A stretch of 64,000 nucleotides of DNA from Shewanella sp. ANA-3 (GCF_000203935.1 NC_008577.1:2914001-2978000), one strand, 5' to 3'; numbered from the stretch's first letter, positions 1-9,128 are shown. The notes: generated by a model not told the origin, from the sequence alone. Translations and numbers: made by a program.

Positions 1-1
1 C

Positions 2-391
2 GAAGAGCCCCTCGAGTTGGTTGTGCCTGCGGGGCAGAAAATTACCAGTTGGCAAGATTTGCAGCGCCTCGGATTTATCTCCCACCCCGATGGCGAAGCC
101 ATGGCCACCCGTTTATTGAGCCGCAAATATCCAGGGAGTCCTGGCATCCAAGAGATCCCCTGTAAAGGTTTTATCAATCAGATAAGCTTAATCTTGGAAC
201 CCGTCGCCAAGGGACTCGGCTTTACCGTGATCCCACGTTATGCCCGTAAGGCCTTTGAACGGCAAGAGGAAATCTATGTGGTTGAGTGTGGCAGCCAAGT
301 CGTGGACACCATTTGGTTGATCCACAGAGCCGAGTGGCCTTTGTCCCGCCGAGCACAAACGGCCATCGATTACTTAAAAAGTCAGATTTAA
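2..391 (+). CDS. LysR-type transcriptional regulator, C-terminal part (truncated by window edge)
   Basis: The frame is open from the first base of the window and ends at a TAA at 389-391, so only the last 129 residues are present. The segment has the look of the second half of a LysR effector-binding domain: a VVPAGQ strand, a loop, then a region with KGLGFTVIPRYA (a late beta-alpha unit typical of the family) and a short helical tail (RRAQTAIDYLKSQI). The DNA-binding N-terminal helix-turn-helix lies outside the window, so target genes cannot be inferred. No partner gene is visible on the left. Family assignment is fairly sure; the specific regulator is unknown. Confidence 0.7.
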   Translation, partial: EEPLELVVPAGQKITSWQDLQRLGFISHPDGEAMATRLLSRKYPGSPGIQEIPCKGFINQISLILEPVAKGLGFTVIPRYARKAFERQEEIYVVECGSQVVDTIWLIHRAEWPLSRRAQTAIDYLKSQI

Positions 392-548
392 CTTAAACCG
401 ACAGGTTGAAATGTCACGGCGAAAGGCGTTAAAGAGGCAAAGTGAATGCCTAGTAATAGAAATCTAGCCATTTTAGAACAACATAATTAATTGAATATCG
501 GACAGATTTATATTTATAGGTTATATTAGCATCTATAAATAGTACCCC

Positions 549-1538
549 ATGTTGTTAGTACTCCCTTTAATTGCACGGCTGCGAACCATGACAAAAATTG
601 CCCCACAACACGCCGAAACGGGTTCCGATACCAACCATAGTCAAGCCATTGATACTATTTTAAATAGTCTCGATGCGCTGGTTTATGTCTCTGATTTAGA
701 TACCTATGATTTACTCTATCTCAATGACTACGGTGTATCGGTTTGGGGTGAGGCAAAAGGTAAAAAGTGCTATCAAGTGCTGCAATCGGCACAACACTCG
801 CCTTGTCAATTTTGTACTAACCCTAAACTATTGGATGAAAAGGGAAATCCTGCTGGCGTTCATGTGTGGGAGTTTCAAAACACCCAAAATGGCCGTTGGT
901 ACCAATGTCGCGATCAAGCCATTCATTGGACCGATGGCCGATTAGTTAGAATCGAAATCGCCACCGATATCACCGAACGCAAACAAATGGAGCAAGCGCT
1001 GATAGAGGCAAAATCCACGGCCGAGCGCCTTGCCGACACTGACGAACTGACCCAACTCTATAATCGCCGGGCTTTTTTCAATCTCGGTCGCCAAATTGCG
1101 CAACAAACAGCACAACCACTGGCCTTTATCATGTTCGATATTGATCACTTTAAGCGGATTAACGACCGCTGGGGCCATGCGATGGGTGATGCGGCGCTTA
1201 TCCATATCGCAAGATTGACGCAAACCAAACTGAGAACAAATGATATTCTTGCTCGTTTAGGCGGCGAAGAGTTTGGGCTGATTTTACCCAACACTCACCA
1301 TGAGCAAGCATGGCAAGTGGCGGAGTCAATTCGACACGGGTTTGATACGCAGCCACTACAGCTTAACGGCCACAGCATCCACTGCACAGCAAGCTTTGGC
1401 ATATCATCCTTGGTCTTGCCTCAAATCAATCATCCCGATGAGGCACAAACCCTCTTGGAAACCCTATTCAATAATGCCGATCAGGCCATGATGCAAGCCA
1501 AGCGAGCAGGTAGAAATCAAGTCTGTGATGCGGTCTAA
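549..1538 (+). CDS. PAS-GGDEF diguanylate cyclase, 329 aa
   Basis: Predicted cytoplasmic enzyme making cyclic di-GMP from two GTP. An N-terminal PAS sensor (about residues 35-145) is followed by a short linker (DITERKQMEQAL) and a GGDEF domain (about 165-325). The active-site motif is GGEEF at 238-242 and the product-inhibition I-site RxxD is present as RTND at 229-232, so the cyclase should be active and feedback-controlled. The PAS carries a Cys cluster (KKCYQ, then SPCQFC), known in a subset of PAS domains; ligand unknown. No transmembrane segment is convincing. No good ribosome site precedes the start; an ATG at 588 is an equally possible start (316 aa). No partner gene is adjacent. Confidence 0.88.
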   Translation: MLLVLPLIARLRTMTKIAPQHAETGSDTNHSQAIDTILNSLDALVYVSDLDTYDLLYLNDYGVSVWGEAKGKKCYQVLQSAQHSPCQFCTNPKLLDEKGNPAGVHVWEFQNTQNGRWYQCRDQAIHWTDGRLVRIEIATDITERKQMEQALIEAKSTAERLADTDELTQLYNRRAFFNLGRQIAQQTAQPLAFIMFDIDHFKRINDRWGHAMGDAALIHIARLTQTKLRTNDILARLGGEEFGLILPNTHHEQAWQVAESIRHGFDTQPLQLNGHSIHCTASFGISSLVLPQINHPDEAQTLLETLFNNADQAMMQAKRAGRNQVCDAV

Positions 1539-2237
1539 CAATACAAATAAAGTTAGTCCATTTATGATTGGTGTAAGACTTGTGATGAGATAGCAACAAT
1601 GCCAATCCGAACTGACTGTATAACTCTTCGTGCAGCTAAATACCTATTTGCCCCAAAACGAGATAAGTTTGTCGTCAGGTGTTCAGGATGAATTGTCATT
1701 GTTTCCCCAGTGACACGCCGTGAATATGTCCCTATAGGCTCGACGGCGGCATCCATGCCGCCAACGGTCACAGTTGCAACAATGACAATCTTTACGACCA
1801 TTGAACTGTTCATCTGGCTAAAAGCTTTTGCCTCATTCCAATTTAGCACTCGTTTGTTCATTCGGGGCTTTACGAAAGAGTTACCCTACAAAATCTCATC
1901 TATTAGCCATCCGCTTTAGTGCTTCTCTATAGCAGCTAGATACTGGATAAACATACAGCTATATCTTAAAAATGCTTATTTTGAGGACCTTAGAGCAATA
2001 TCCATTCGCGATTTTCCAATGGAAATAATTTAAAGCCTATTAAAATCAGCATGATAGAAACAGAAAAGGTTAGATAATAGGTTTGGTAATCGCGCATGCG
2101 CATTTTTCCGGATAGTATATTTGATAAAAAGCTGATAACTTCTTTACATACAGGTAGTTAACCATGCGCGTTTCTACTGTTCTAACGTGATAAACGCACA
2201 TGCGCACGAATAAAATGCTAGCTTTCAAGGAGAGTCT
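1539..2237. other. 699-bp gap without a convincing gene
   Basis: The stretch holds a 99-codon open frame on the minus strand (1562-1861) and a 69-codon one on the plus strand (1710-1919), neither with a ribosome site nor a recognisable product. The right half contains GC-rich alternating palindromes (2091-2103, and an imperfect inverted repeat 2163-2173/2192-2202) just before a lipoprotein gene. It may be decayed accessory DNA. Confidence 0.4.
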
Positions 2238-2957
2238 GTGAATCTTTTTCAATATATCATGTGTGGATTGTGTGTATTTATACTTTCGGCATGCCAATCA
2301 ACTAGTTTAAAACAGATAGAACAGATTCCTGATAATCAAGAAATACTTGTTGTATCAGCTCTAGGGAATAACCTTTCAATTAGAAATACAGGTGCATTTT
2401 CAGATGAACTTAATAAAGTTGATGTGAGGGAATGGGATGTAGACTCATTAATAGCGTACAACTTCATCAAGTTAGCTAAATCACGATTCCAATTTTTACC
2501 GTTCAAGTCAGATAAAGCGAACGAAGTTGGTGAACTAGTAACTAGTCACTGGGATTATTCATTAGATCTTGGAAGCGCTAATAATGAAATATTTGAAATG
2601 GCTGAAAATTCAGGTGCATCATACGTTTTAGTATTTAGCACGCGTGACACAACCGATATAGCACCACATACGAAAGGGTATGGTAGGTATACTGCTTCAA
2701 AAGGAGGTGTTTCTACAGTAATGAATTTTGCCTCTGTATGTACAACATTGTTTAATGCTAAAACTCAAAAGCAAATGCTCCAAGCATGCCCTGTAGCGCG
2801 ATATGCAGGTACGGAATTACCTGGCGATGATGGGGATTCATTCGATGAACAAGTTAAACTTGTTTTAACTGAAAAAAAAGAGTTCATTCAAATTTTAGTA
2901 GAGACAGCTTTGTTAGGCGCTAAAAATATTAGTATTGTTCAAGGCAATGAAAGCTAA
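2238..2957 (+). CDS. Predicted lipoprotein of unknown function, 239 aa
   Basis: Starts at GTG, preceded by a strong ribosome site (AAGGAGAG at 2227-2234). The N-terminus is a lipoprotein signal: a hydrophobic stretch (CGLCVFILSAC) ending in a lipobox LSAC with the acylated Cys at residue 19, then QSTS, so it should sit in the envelope facing the periplasm. The mature part has mixed alpha/beta character with a FxxLAxS(R) segment and VLVFSTRDTTD; I recognise no catalytic motif. Codon use is AT-rich compared with the housekeeping genes further right. It overlaps the next lipoprotein gene by 11 bases, so the two are probably cotranscribed and coupled. Function unknown. Confidence 0.75.
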   Translation: MNLFQYIMCGLCVFILSACQSTSLKQIEQIPDNQEILVVSALGNNLSIRNTGAFSDELNKVDVREWDVDSLIAYNFIKLAKSRFQFLPFKSDKANEVGELVTSHWDYSLDLGSANNEIFEMAENSGASYVLVFSTRDTTDIAPHTKGYGRYTASKGGVSTVMNFASVCTTLFNAKTQKQMLQACPVARYAGTELPGDDGDSFDEQVKLVLTEKKEFIQILVETALLGAKNISIVQGNES

Positions 2958-3384
2958 CAAATTACTTAAAAGGGCGCATAAATGCTTGGCTTGCGCTCTT
3001 TCGTCGCTAATTTTAATTGCTGGGTGCGATACGCTCCACGGTTTGCGCCTACCAGTGAAACCAGCATATGAAGGGAGTTGGGATTGTGTATATGACAATA
3101 TTGCATCCATCAATCTTAAGGCTGAGCCACATAACGAAAACCAACTATCAATATCCAGCAATGAAAACGGTAAGTATTTGTTCTCGGTAATGCCAAAATA
3201 CGGAAACGAAATGGAGCTGTACTTTATGCAAATGCATGCAGCTCCCAGCTGTGAAGAGACTGATGCTTCACTTATAAAAATGAAAGAGTTTTTGAAATTA
3301 ATGGAACAGCATTGCGGCTATAAGTCATTGTCCTACGAGGCAAGTGTGGAGTGCAGCTCTAATCGAGTAGCCGGAGGTATCTAG
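2947..3384 (+). CDS. Small predicted lipoprotein, 145 aa, possibly with a replaced C-terminus
   Basis: The ATG at 2947 overlaps the end of the upstream lipoprotein gene. The N-terminal signal (CLACALSSLILIAGC) ends in a lipobox IAGC, predicting an acylated periplasm-facing protein. The mature part has a WDCVYD beta start and scattered Cys residues (SCEE, HCGY, VECSS), suggesting a disulfide-stabilised beta fold; no family recognised. The last residues (SNRVAGGI) and the TAG stop lie inside a hairpin at 3373-3389 that starts a foreign-looking sequence, so the natural C-terminus may have been cut off and replaced. An upstream TTG at 2935 is a less likely start. Confidence 0.62.
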   Translation: MKANKLLKRAHKCLACALSSLILIAGCDTLHGLRLPVKPAYEGSWDCVYDNIASINLKAEPHNENQLSISSNENGKYLFSVMPKYGNEMELYFMQMHAAPSCEETDASLIKMKEFLKLMEQHCGYKSLSYEASVECSSNRVAGGI

Positions 3385-3778
3385 CCTCCACACCACCATG
3401 CATGCGGCTCCGCACAGGGCAGTTGATCCATCTCTTAGTTGTCCCTAGCGAGGAAGAAGAGTCCTTTATTACGACGATGCCCCTTTCCGTGTTGATAGGG
3501 TGACAAAGTGCCTTCTTCAGCGTTAGATAATTGAACAAATTTTAGTAATGCTACAAAGTGGCTACTTCATAAGGGGTCATTCAATATTGTCTTTGCGACC
3601 AAGATATTACCAAGATGCGCTTTTGATGCTGATGAGGTAAAAGCTATATGATTCCAGGCTTTCAGGTGTTTGATTTCCTTCTACACATAGGAAGGGGAAT
3701 AGCTGATTGTAGAGTCTTTTAATTCATGGCACTATAGTTAACATAACAGTTCACAAAATCAATTTTATAGTTTTTTAC
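3385..3778. other. 394-bp gap with back-to-back hairpins, possible mobile element remnant
   Basis: The gap opens with two adjacent inverted repeats: GGAGG/CCTCC at 3373-3389 and TGCGG/CCGCA at 3403-3414. The structure resembles the RNA-like flanks of retroelements or group II introns, but I cannot confirm this from sequence alone. The rest (3430-3778) is AT-rich, has no usable open frame and probably holds the promoter of the next gene. Confidence 0.3.
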
Positions 3779-4522
3779 ATGGATAAAAAAATGTGGTTCA
3801 CAACTATTAAAGGATTTTTTAACTCACATAAAGTAGTTACTTTTATTGCAATTATTAGTTTGGTAGTTTCTATATTGATAGATGTGATATTTAGTTCATC
3901 ACCAGAGTTGTTTGATAAAGGAGATGAAGTTTCCAAGTTGATAAGCAACTCAGCACTAACATTTTTTAATGGTTATGTTTTCTACATGGTAATTGCGTGC
4001 TTAAAAAACTATGACGATTTATTGTTCAAAAAAACATACTCCGATAGGATTATGAAAATGATTATGGAAAACTCTAAATCATTTTTCAATATACTTTCAA
4101 ATCATAAAATAAAATTCTCAATTCCAAGTGATGAATATTTGGAAAGTTTTTTGGTCAGTTTTTCTATTTATGACGATGTTGCAATGCAAACTAGCGATAT
4201 AAGAGATGTTCGTACAGCTAAAAATTTGAACGCATATGAGTTTTTATTTAATATATATCCTGCCAGGATACATGAATTTATAAATACATCTCAATATTTC
4301 TTAAGTTATATAGATCCTAGAATTGGAGTATCAGTTATAGAACTGTATAACTGTGAACTATTTAAAATGTTAACTAACTCTGATCAAACTACAAAGCTAA
4401 TTTTTAAGTACAATAAAGAACAGCCAGCATATTTTATATTTAAAAGGATGCTTCAAGACTATAGGAATTGTGTGTCAAAAATTTCAAGTGAATATACTAG
4501 CATTTATGGAACTTTGAGATAA
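3779..4522 (+). CDS. AT-rich orphan membrane protein, 247 aa
   Basis: Two N-terminal hydrophobic segments (about residues 17-38, VVTFIAIISLVVSILIDVIF, and 60-77, ALTFFNGYVFYMVIACL) suggest an inner-membrane hairpin followed by a roughly 170-residue soluble domain with many Tyr, Phe, Asn and Ile residues. No motif is recognised. Base composition is clearly more AT-rich than the flanking core genes, and the upstream ribosome site is poor (TTTTTTAC before ATG), both typical of recently acquired genes. The two-TM plus cytosolic helical layout is common among orphan genes of defence or cassette origin, but this is only an impression. Confidence 0.65.
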   Translation: MDKKMWFTTIKGFFNSHKVVTFIAIISLVVSILIDVIFSSSPELFDKGDEVSKLISNSALTFFNGYVFYMVIACLKNYDDLLFKKTYSDRIMKMIMENSKSFFNILSNHKIKFSIPSDEYLESFLVSFSIYDDVAMQTSDIRDVRTAKNLNAYEFLFNIYPARIHEFINTSQYFLSYIDPRIGVSVIELYNCELFKMLTNSDQTTKLIFKYNKEQPAYFIFKRMLQDYRNCVSKISSEYTSIYGTLR

Positions 4523-5046
4523 GTTTTATATATTCTAAAGAACTTAACTTTGTATTGGTCTTTGTTTTTCGGTACAAAATGCCTCTTAATTGTTTAAATA
4601 TCACACTATATATTGAGTTTCAGGCATGCCTTGCCCTGTGAGTTTATCCTGCTTCTTTGACCATGGAGTAAGTTTCTCCAACCTGAACGTTGTAATTTCG
4701 CATGCTCAAACTGGCGAGCGTTATCTCCATAGAAATTATAATCCGAAACTCATAATTTAGAGTTAATAATCTAACTCATTTATGTCCCAAAACTGCTTAG
4801 CATTTCTTTAAACCTACAGGCTAAACCGATGCTAAACAGGCGAGCCGTGGTGATTAGCGAGGCGACCGTCCGCTATTTGACATGCCATTGATTGCCATAA
4901 GCCATACCAACGAAAAACTCCCTAAGTTATTAATAACTCGGTTGTATTCCCCATATACAAAACGTAAAGACACCACTTCAATGCAAATCACAGACACAAA
5001 AAAGCCCGCAACTGATTAAGATTGCAGGCTTTATTGTTTATGAATT
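4523..5046. other. 524-bp gap between the orphan gene and tRNA-Pro
   Basis: No full gene seen. A 49-codon open frame without start codon ends at 4606 on the minus strand (contains YNFYGDNARQFEH) and could be a gene fragment. The right end carries the tRNA-Pro terminator. No copy of the tRNA 3' end, which would mark an attachment site, was found by eye. Confidence 0.35.
4998..5033 (-). terminator. Terminator of tRNA-Pro
   Basis: AAAGCC(T)GCAA pairs with TTGC(G)GGCTTT across a 10-base loop, followed on the minus strand by a run of T. It lies 14 bases past the tRNA CCA end. Confidence 0.8.
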
Positions 5047-5123
5047 TGGTCGGTATGAGAGGATTCGAACCTCCGACCCCTGACACCCCATGACAGTGCG
5101 CTACCGGGCTGCGCTACATACCG
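5047..5123 (-). tRNA. tRNA-Pro, anticodon GGG
   Basis: The reverse complement folds into a 77-nt cloverleaf: acceptor CGGTATG/CATACCG, D stem GCGC/GCGC, anticodon loop ATGGGGT with anticodon GGG, T loop TTCGAAT, discriminator A and an encoded CCA. It decodes CCC/CCU proline codons. The U30/U40 mismatch in the anticodon stem is also present, as I recall, in Escherichia coli proL, so it is not a defect. The gene is single, with its own terminator, and lies at the right edge of an AT-rich patch; tRNA genes often serve as island integration sites. Confidence 0.95.
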
Positions 5124-5484
5124 AAAATGTCGTGCTTAACTAAATTATCTTAGATAAGCTTAAGCACTTGTTACTTAAGATGCTATTGATTGGGGTTCAC
5201 CTTAAGTGAGCCAGACTTTAGCAATTGCCTCGCCTCTGTGCAAGTGCTTAGTGAGATGAGTTTGATCAACTGCTTAGTTTCTGGTCTGTGTGGCTAATTT
5301 TTGCCAGAAACCATATGGCCTATAGCAGGTAAAACCATGGAGAATGCCAGACTGTGAGCTAAGACCAAACTTAAACCACCTGTTCAATATCAAATTAAGA
5401 AACTTCTGCTAAGCTAGATATAATTTATAGTTTCAGTGCAATCGATTGCTTTTTAAGCATAATTTTGACTAAAGGGACTTATCT
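5124..5484. other. 361-bp regulatory gap between tRNA-Pro and a cyclase gene
   Basis: It must contain the divergent promoters of tRNA-Pro (minus) and of the cyclase gene (plus). No gene-like open frame. The ribosome site AAAGGGA at 5471-5477 belongs to the cyclase gene. Confidence 0.5.
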
Positions 5485-7665
5485 TTGCGTGTATCAGCTC
5501 TGAATATTGCCCATCTAAAGTTAGCCACCTTTCTCGGCCTAGTGGGTTTAGTGCTCAACATCTACCCTATTCCACTTTTTGCCAACGTCCAGCTTATTTT
5601 AGGCAACGCGGCGGTGGTGATTGTTGCCATCTTACTCGGGCCTTGGTATGCCCTGTTTACTGCCCTATTTACGGCAACGGGTTTGATGTTAGCTTGGTCT
5701 AGTGCCCACGTGTATCTGGTGTTTTTGCTTGAGGCGCTGTGGTTGGGGTTTGCGCGGCGCAGAGATTTCCCCATACTCTACGCCAGCATTTGTTATTGGC
5801 TGTTGTTAGGCTTGCCATTAATGGGCTTATACCTGTGGTTAATCACGGGGATGCCGACTTACCACATTCCCTTTACCACGGTAAAACAAGCTTTTAATGG
5901 CATTTTCTACACTACCTTAGGTGAGCTTTGTGTGGTGGCACTCCCCAGTTTGTGGCACTTAAAAGATAAGCTGGTAAACCATACTCGCCGCACCATGAGT
6001 GCGCAGCTTAGCTATCTGTTTATTTTGATTACCACCATCAGCTTACTGACCTCATCCCTCGTGTTTAATCATTATTTTATGGATAAACAACAGGTGTTGA
6101 TTAATCAAAACCTCAATGACACAGGGATCTCCCTTGGCCACGCCACCGAAACTTATATCAGCACTAACACCCGTACTATTGCCAGCATAGGTAAATTTAT
6201 CAGCGTATCGGGTTTGCCATTCGAACAATGGCAACTCGTCCTCGATAGTGTTCAAGGGTTAACCCCCAGTTTTACGACTATGTTTATCGCCAATGAAGAT
6301 GGCGACATAGTGGCGGGCAGCCCACTTGAGAAACTTAACCAAGTTAGGCTGTTACCACAAAAAGTAAATGTGCTAGATAGGGATTACTTTATCCAAGCTT
6401 TTATTCACCATAACACCTTTGTCTCGCCAGTATTTATTGGCCGTGGGCTCGGCAAGGACATCATCATCGCCATCAGTGCCCCTATCTTTAAAGAAGAGTC
6501 TAAAACTGCGATTGGTATTGTTGAGGGCAGCCTCGATTTAAGTTACTTCTCCAATATTGACAAGCAAAATCAACACCATGAGACACAATCCATTATCTTA
6601 TTGGATGAGAAGAAAAATATTGTTTACGCCTCGGAAAGGCTCGGGCTACAACCCTTAACCCCTTTCAACTATGTCACGGGTAGCACTGAGTATCGCACGC
6701 GATTACAGCTGATGAATATCAATCAGGAGGATACCGAAACGCCTGAATATATTTACGCCCACCATAAACTCAAAAATGGTTGGCATTTGTATGTGGTTGA
6801 GCCGTTTATCCCTCTGCTTACCTTAGCCCAAGAGCAATATACTAAGACCATAGTGCTACTGTTACTCAGTATGGTCGGCGCCATTATTATCGCCAAAGCA
6901 ATCAGCCGTTTAACGACTACTCCCCTCGCCTTACTGGCGCAACATTTTAGCCAAAAGAAAGACGGCAGTATCAATGAGGAAAAATTTGAACACGAGCTAC
7001 TCGATAACAGTACGCCAAAGGAAATCTATAGCCTGTACGAGAGCTTAGAAGCCAATCAGCAAGTGCTGCTTAGCCATCAACTCGAGTTAGAAGATAAAGT
7101 AAAACAGCGCACTATGGATTTAGAAATCGCTAACCGCAAACTCAAGGATATGGCCGAGCGGGATTCCCTCACCAATTTGTACAATCGACGTTATACCGAA
7201 AAGCAATTCCTGAAAATTCAAGACTTGTGTGAGCGAGGCCAAGATGCCATTGCCGTAGTATTGCTCGACCTCGACTTCTTTAAAAAAGTGAATGACACCT
7301 ACGGCCATCTGGCGGGCGATGAATGCCTACGGGTGATGGCTGAAGTGTTAACGAGTCACTTTAAGCGTGATGTCGATTTGCTGTGTCGTTATGGCGGCGA
7401 AGAGTTCGTCTTGATATTACCTATGTGTAATACCTTGAAAGTTGAGCAACATCTTAATGGCTTCCGCGAAAAGCTCGCCAGCGTGGTGATTACGAACCCA
7501 GCCGATCAAGTCACTTTTAGTGTCACAGTCAGCATAGGCGCCATCATTGCCGATGCCGCTTACAGCTCAACGCTTGAAGTTTGGTTAAAACAAGCGGATG
7601 AGAACCTCTATAAAGCTAAGGAACAAGGGCGCAACTGCGTGGTTTGCACCCTAGTCACAGTTTAA
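5485..7665 (+). CDS. Membrane-bound sensor diguanylate cyclase, 726 aa
   Basis: Predicted inner-membrane cyclase making cyclic di-GMP in response to an external signal. Residues 1-165 form about five hydrophobic helices; a sixth (about 173-195) leads into a periplasmic Cache-like sensor (about 200-440), closed by another helix (KTIVLLLLSMVGAIIIAKAIS, about 452-472). A coiled linker (about 515-555) precedes the GGDEF domain. The active site is GGEEF at 637-641 and the I-site is RDVD five residues before it, so it should be catalytically active and product-inhibited. It starts at TTG with ribosome site AAAGGGA seven bases upstream. Its stop overlaps by four bases the stop of the convergent hydrolase gene. 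The signal sensed is unknown. Confidence 0.9.
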   Translation: MRVSALNIAHLKLATFLGLVGLVLNIYPIPLFANVQLILGNAAVVIVAILLGPWYALFTALFTATGLMLAWSSAHVYLVFLLEALWLGFARRRDFPILYASICYWLLLGLPLMGLYLWLITGMPTYHIPFTTVKQAFNGIFYTTLGELCVVALPSLWHLKDKLVNHTRRTMSAQLSYLFILITTISLLTSSLVFNHYFMDKQQVLINQNLNDTGISLGHATETYISTNTRTIASIGKFISVSGLPFEQWQLVLDSVQGLTPSFTTMFIANEDGDIVAGSPLEKLNQVRLLPQKVNVLDRDYFIQAFIHHNTFVSPVFIGRGLGKDIIIAISAPIFKEESKTAIGIVEGSLDLSYFSNIDKQNQHHETQSIILLDEKKNIVYASERLGLQPLTPFNYVTGSTEYRTRLQLMNINQEDTETPEYIYAHHKLKNGWHLYVVEPFIPLLTLAQEQYTKTIVLLLLSMVGAIIIAKAISRLTTTPLALLAQHFSQKKDGSINEEKFEHELLDNSTPKEIYSLYESLEANQQVLLSHQLELEDKVKQRTMDLEIANRKLKDMAERDSLTNLYNRRYTEKQFLKIQDLCERGQDAIAVVLLDLDFFKKVNDTYGHLAGDECLRVMAEVLTSHFKRDVDLLCRYGGEEFVLILPMCNTLKVEQHLNGFREKLASVVITNPADQVTFSVTVSIGAIIADAAYSSTLEVWLKQADENLYKAKEQGRNCVVCTLVTV

Positions 7666-9128
7666 TCGGGCATATGCGCGGTGCGATATTGGTCAATCCG
7701 CGTCAGCATATAGGGGAAAAACGGATTCCATTTTTGGCGTAACATTTCCGCGGCGGGCACGCTATACACTCCACGCTCGCCACGGGATGATGCAGCGCCA
7801 ATTTGGATCCGGTGTAATTTTTCATTGGTTTTAATGCCGTATAGTCCATCATCTTCATTAAAGGGTAAGGCCACATGGGACAGAGAATACACCCCCGCAG
7901 GCCAATGCAAAGATAAGCTTTCCAGCGCTGGCACACTATTATCTTGAGGTATAAGGCCAAACTCCCGCGCTTGAACCTGAGTCGTCTCGCTATCCTGATT
8001 TTCAATCAAGGTGCCACGGTAATGGATAGTGTCGGAGGATGCCGGTAATAACGCGAGCAGCGGATCATTTGCCATCAATTTACTGTTGATCACGGTACGG
8101 TTCATATCAAACAACACTAACTCATGGCCTTTCTCGGGCAGCACTTGGTAAAGCAGGTTCACTACCGCGGCACTTGACACCGTCGCATCGGCGACAGATT
8201 GAAAGGTTAATATGTCAGGAATAGACTCACGTTGTGAAGGCGTTAGCCCACTCAATAAGCTTTGATTACGCAGCGCTAATTGATAGACCACATCGCCCGC
8301 GTTCACCGCAAAAGAGGTGTATTTAAAGGGATCGTATTCCATCTGAATACTGTTCCACTGCAATTTATCTAAATCGAGTAAACGGCCAATCCAGCTTTGC
8401 CAACGGGCCGCCGCCGCAATCGGTGCAAGCCCAATGGCGGGCGACATAAAAATCATTCCCGCATAATCAGGATCTTTCTCCTGATTAATAAGCTCTAACT
8501 CATGGTTTAGCGCTACCGCGGCGCCCGTTGAAAAGCCAATCACAAACAGCGGTTTCCCTTTAAGCTCTTGTTTCATATGCGCTGTAGCCAAGTTCACCGC
8601 CGCGGCTAAGTCCTGCCAGTAGAGGCTCGTCAAACCACTCGGAATGGTGCCATGGCCAGGGAGTCTTAAGCCAAGCACATGGGCTTTACCCTTAAAATGT
8701 GCCGCCACATTGGACATGGCATAGGGCGAATCGGACATACCATGGAGCAACAGTACGCCAAAGGGCGCATCGGCCTTGGGCCACTCGAAGGTGCGATTCC
8801 AGTTATGGGGCCAACGGGCGGGATCCGACAGACTGTTTTTAACATAGCGATTCACGGGTGAAGCATCCGTCGCCGAGACTTTTTTAAGGACTTTATTGTC
8901 CACTTCGGCAAATAACTTATCTTCTAAGGCGATGTAATCACTGAATTTGTCTAATTTAGTGTTGTAACGAAACTCGTTTTTAAGCTCAGTAGTGTGCCAG
9001 AGGGAAAGATCGGGTCTGGCATTGAGAAAATGTATGCCTGTCACCAACAGGGCAACGGCAATCCCCAAACAGGCATAAAATGCCGCGAAAAATAAATGCT
9101 TGGTTGAGCCTATGATGATGGCTTTCAT
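7662..9128 (-). CDS. Membrane-anchored alpha/beta hydrolase (lysophospholipase-like), 488 aa
   Basis: An N-terminal hydrophobic anchor (about residues 12-32) is followed by a serine hydrolase fold: oxyanion region LLHGMSDSP, the GxSxG nucleophile elbow GFSTG with Ser200, and downstream candidates for the acid (SVADATVSS) and His (SLSHVALPF). It resembles monoacylglycerol lipase or lysophospholipase-type enzymes, presumably acting on lipid esters at the periplasmic side, but the substrate cannot be told from sequence. At 488 aa it is longer than typical lipases of about 300 aa, with a long insert before the His. It stands alone and converges with the cyclase gene on its left, overlapping by four bases. 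Confidence 0.82.
   Translation of the reverse strand: MKAIIIGSTKHLFFAAFYACLGIAVALLVTGIHFLNARPDLSLWHTTELKNEFRYNTKLDKFSDYIALEDKLFAEVDNKVLKKVSATDASPVNRYVKNSLSDPARWPHNWNRTFEWPKADAPFGVLLLHGMSDSPYAMSNVAAHFKGKAHVLGLRLPGHGTIPSGLTSLYWQDLAAAVNLATAHMKQELKGKPLFVIGFSTGAAVALNHELELINQEKDPDYAGMIFMSPAIGLAPIAAAARWQSWIGRLLDLDKLQWNSIQMEYDPFKYTSFAVNAGDVVYQLALRNQSLLSGLTPSQRESIPDILTFQSVADATVSSAAVVNLLYQVLPEKGHELVLFDMNRTVINSKLMANDPLLALLPASSDTIHYRGTLIENQDSETTQVQAREFGLIPQDNSVPALESLSLHWPAGVYSLSHVALPFNEDDGLYGIKTNEKLHRIQIGAASSRGERGVYSVPAAEMLRQKWNPFFPYMLTRIDQYRTAHMPD

Noticed and set aside
1562..1861. 99-codon minus-strand open frame with VKIVIVATVTVGG
   Set aside because: No ribosome site, no known family, sits in decayed-looking DNA; kept only as a note in the gap description.
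5047..5123. U30/U40 mismatch in the tRNA-Pro anticodon stem as a sign of a decayed tRNA
   Set aside because: As I recall, the same mismatch occurs in the Escherichia coli proL tRNA; all other stems pair well and CCA is encoded.
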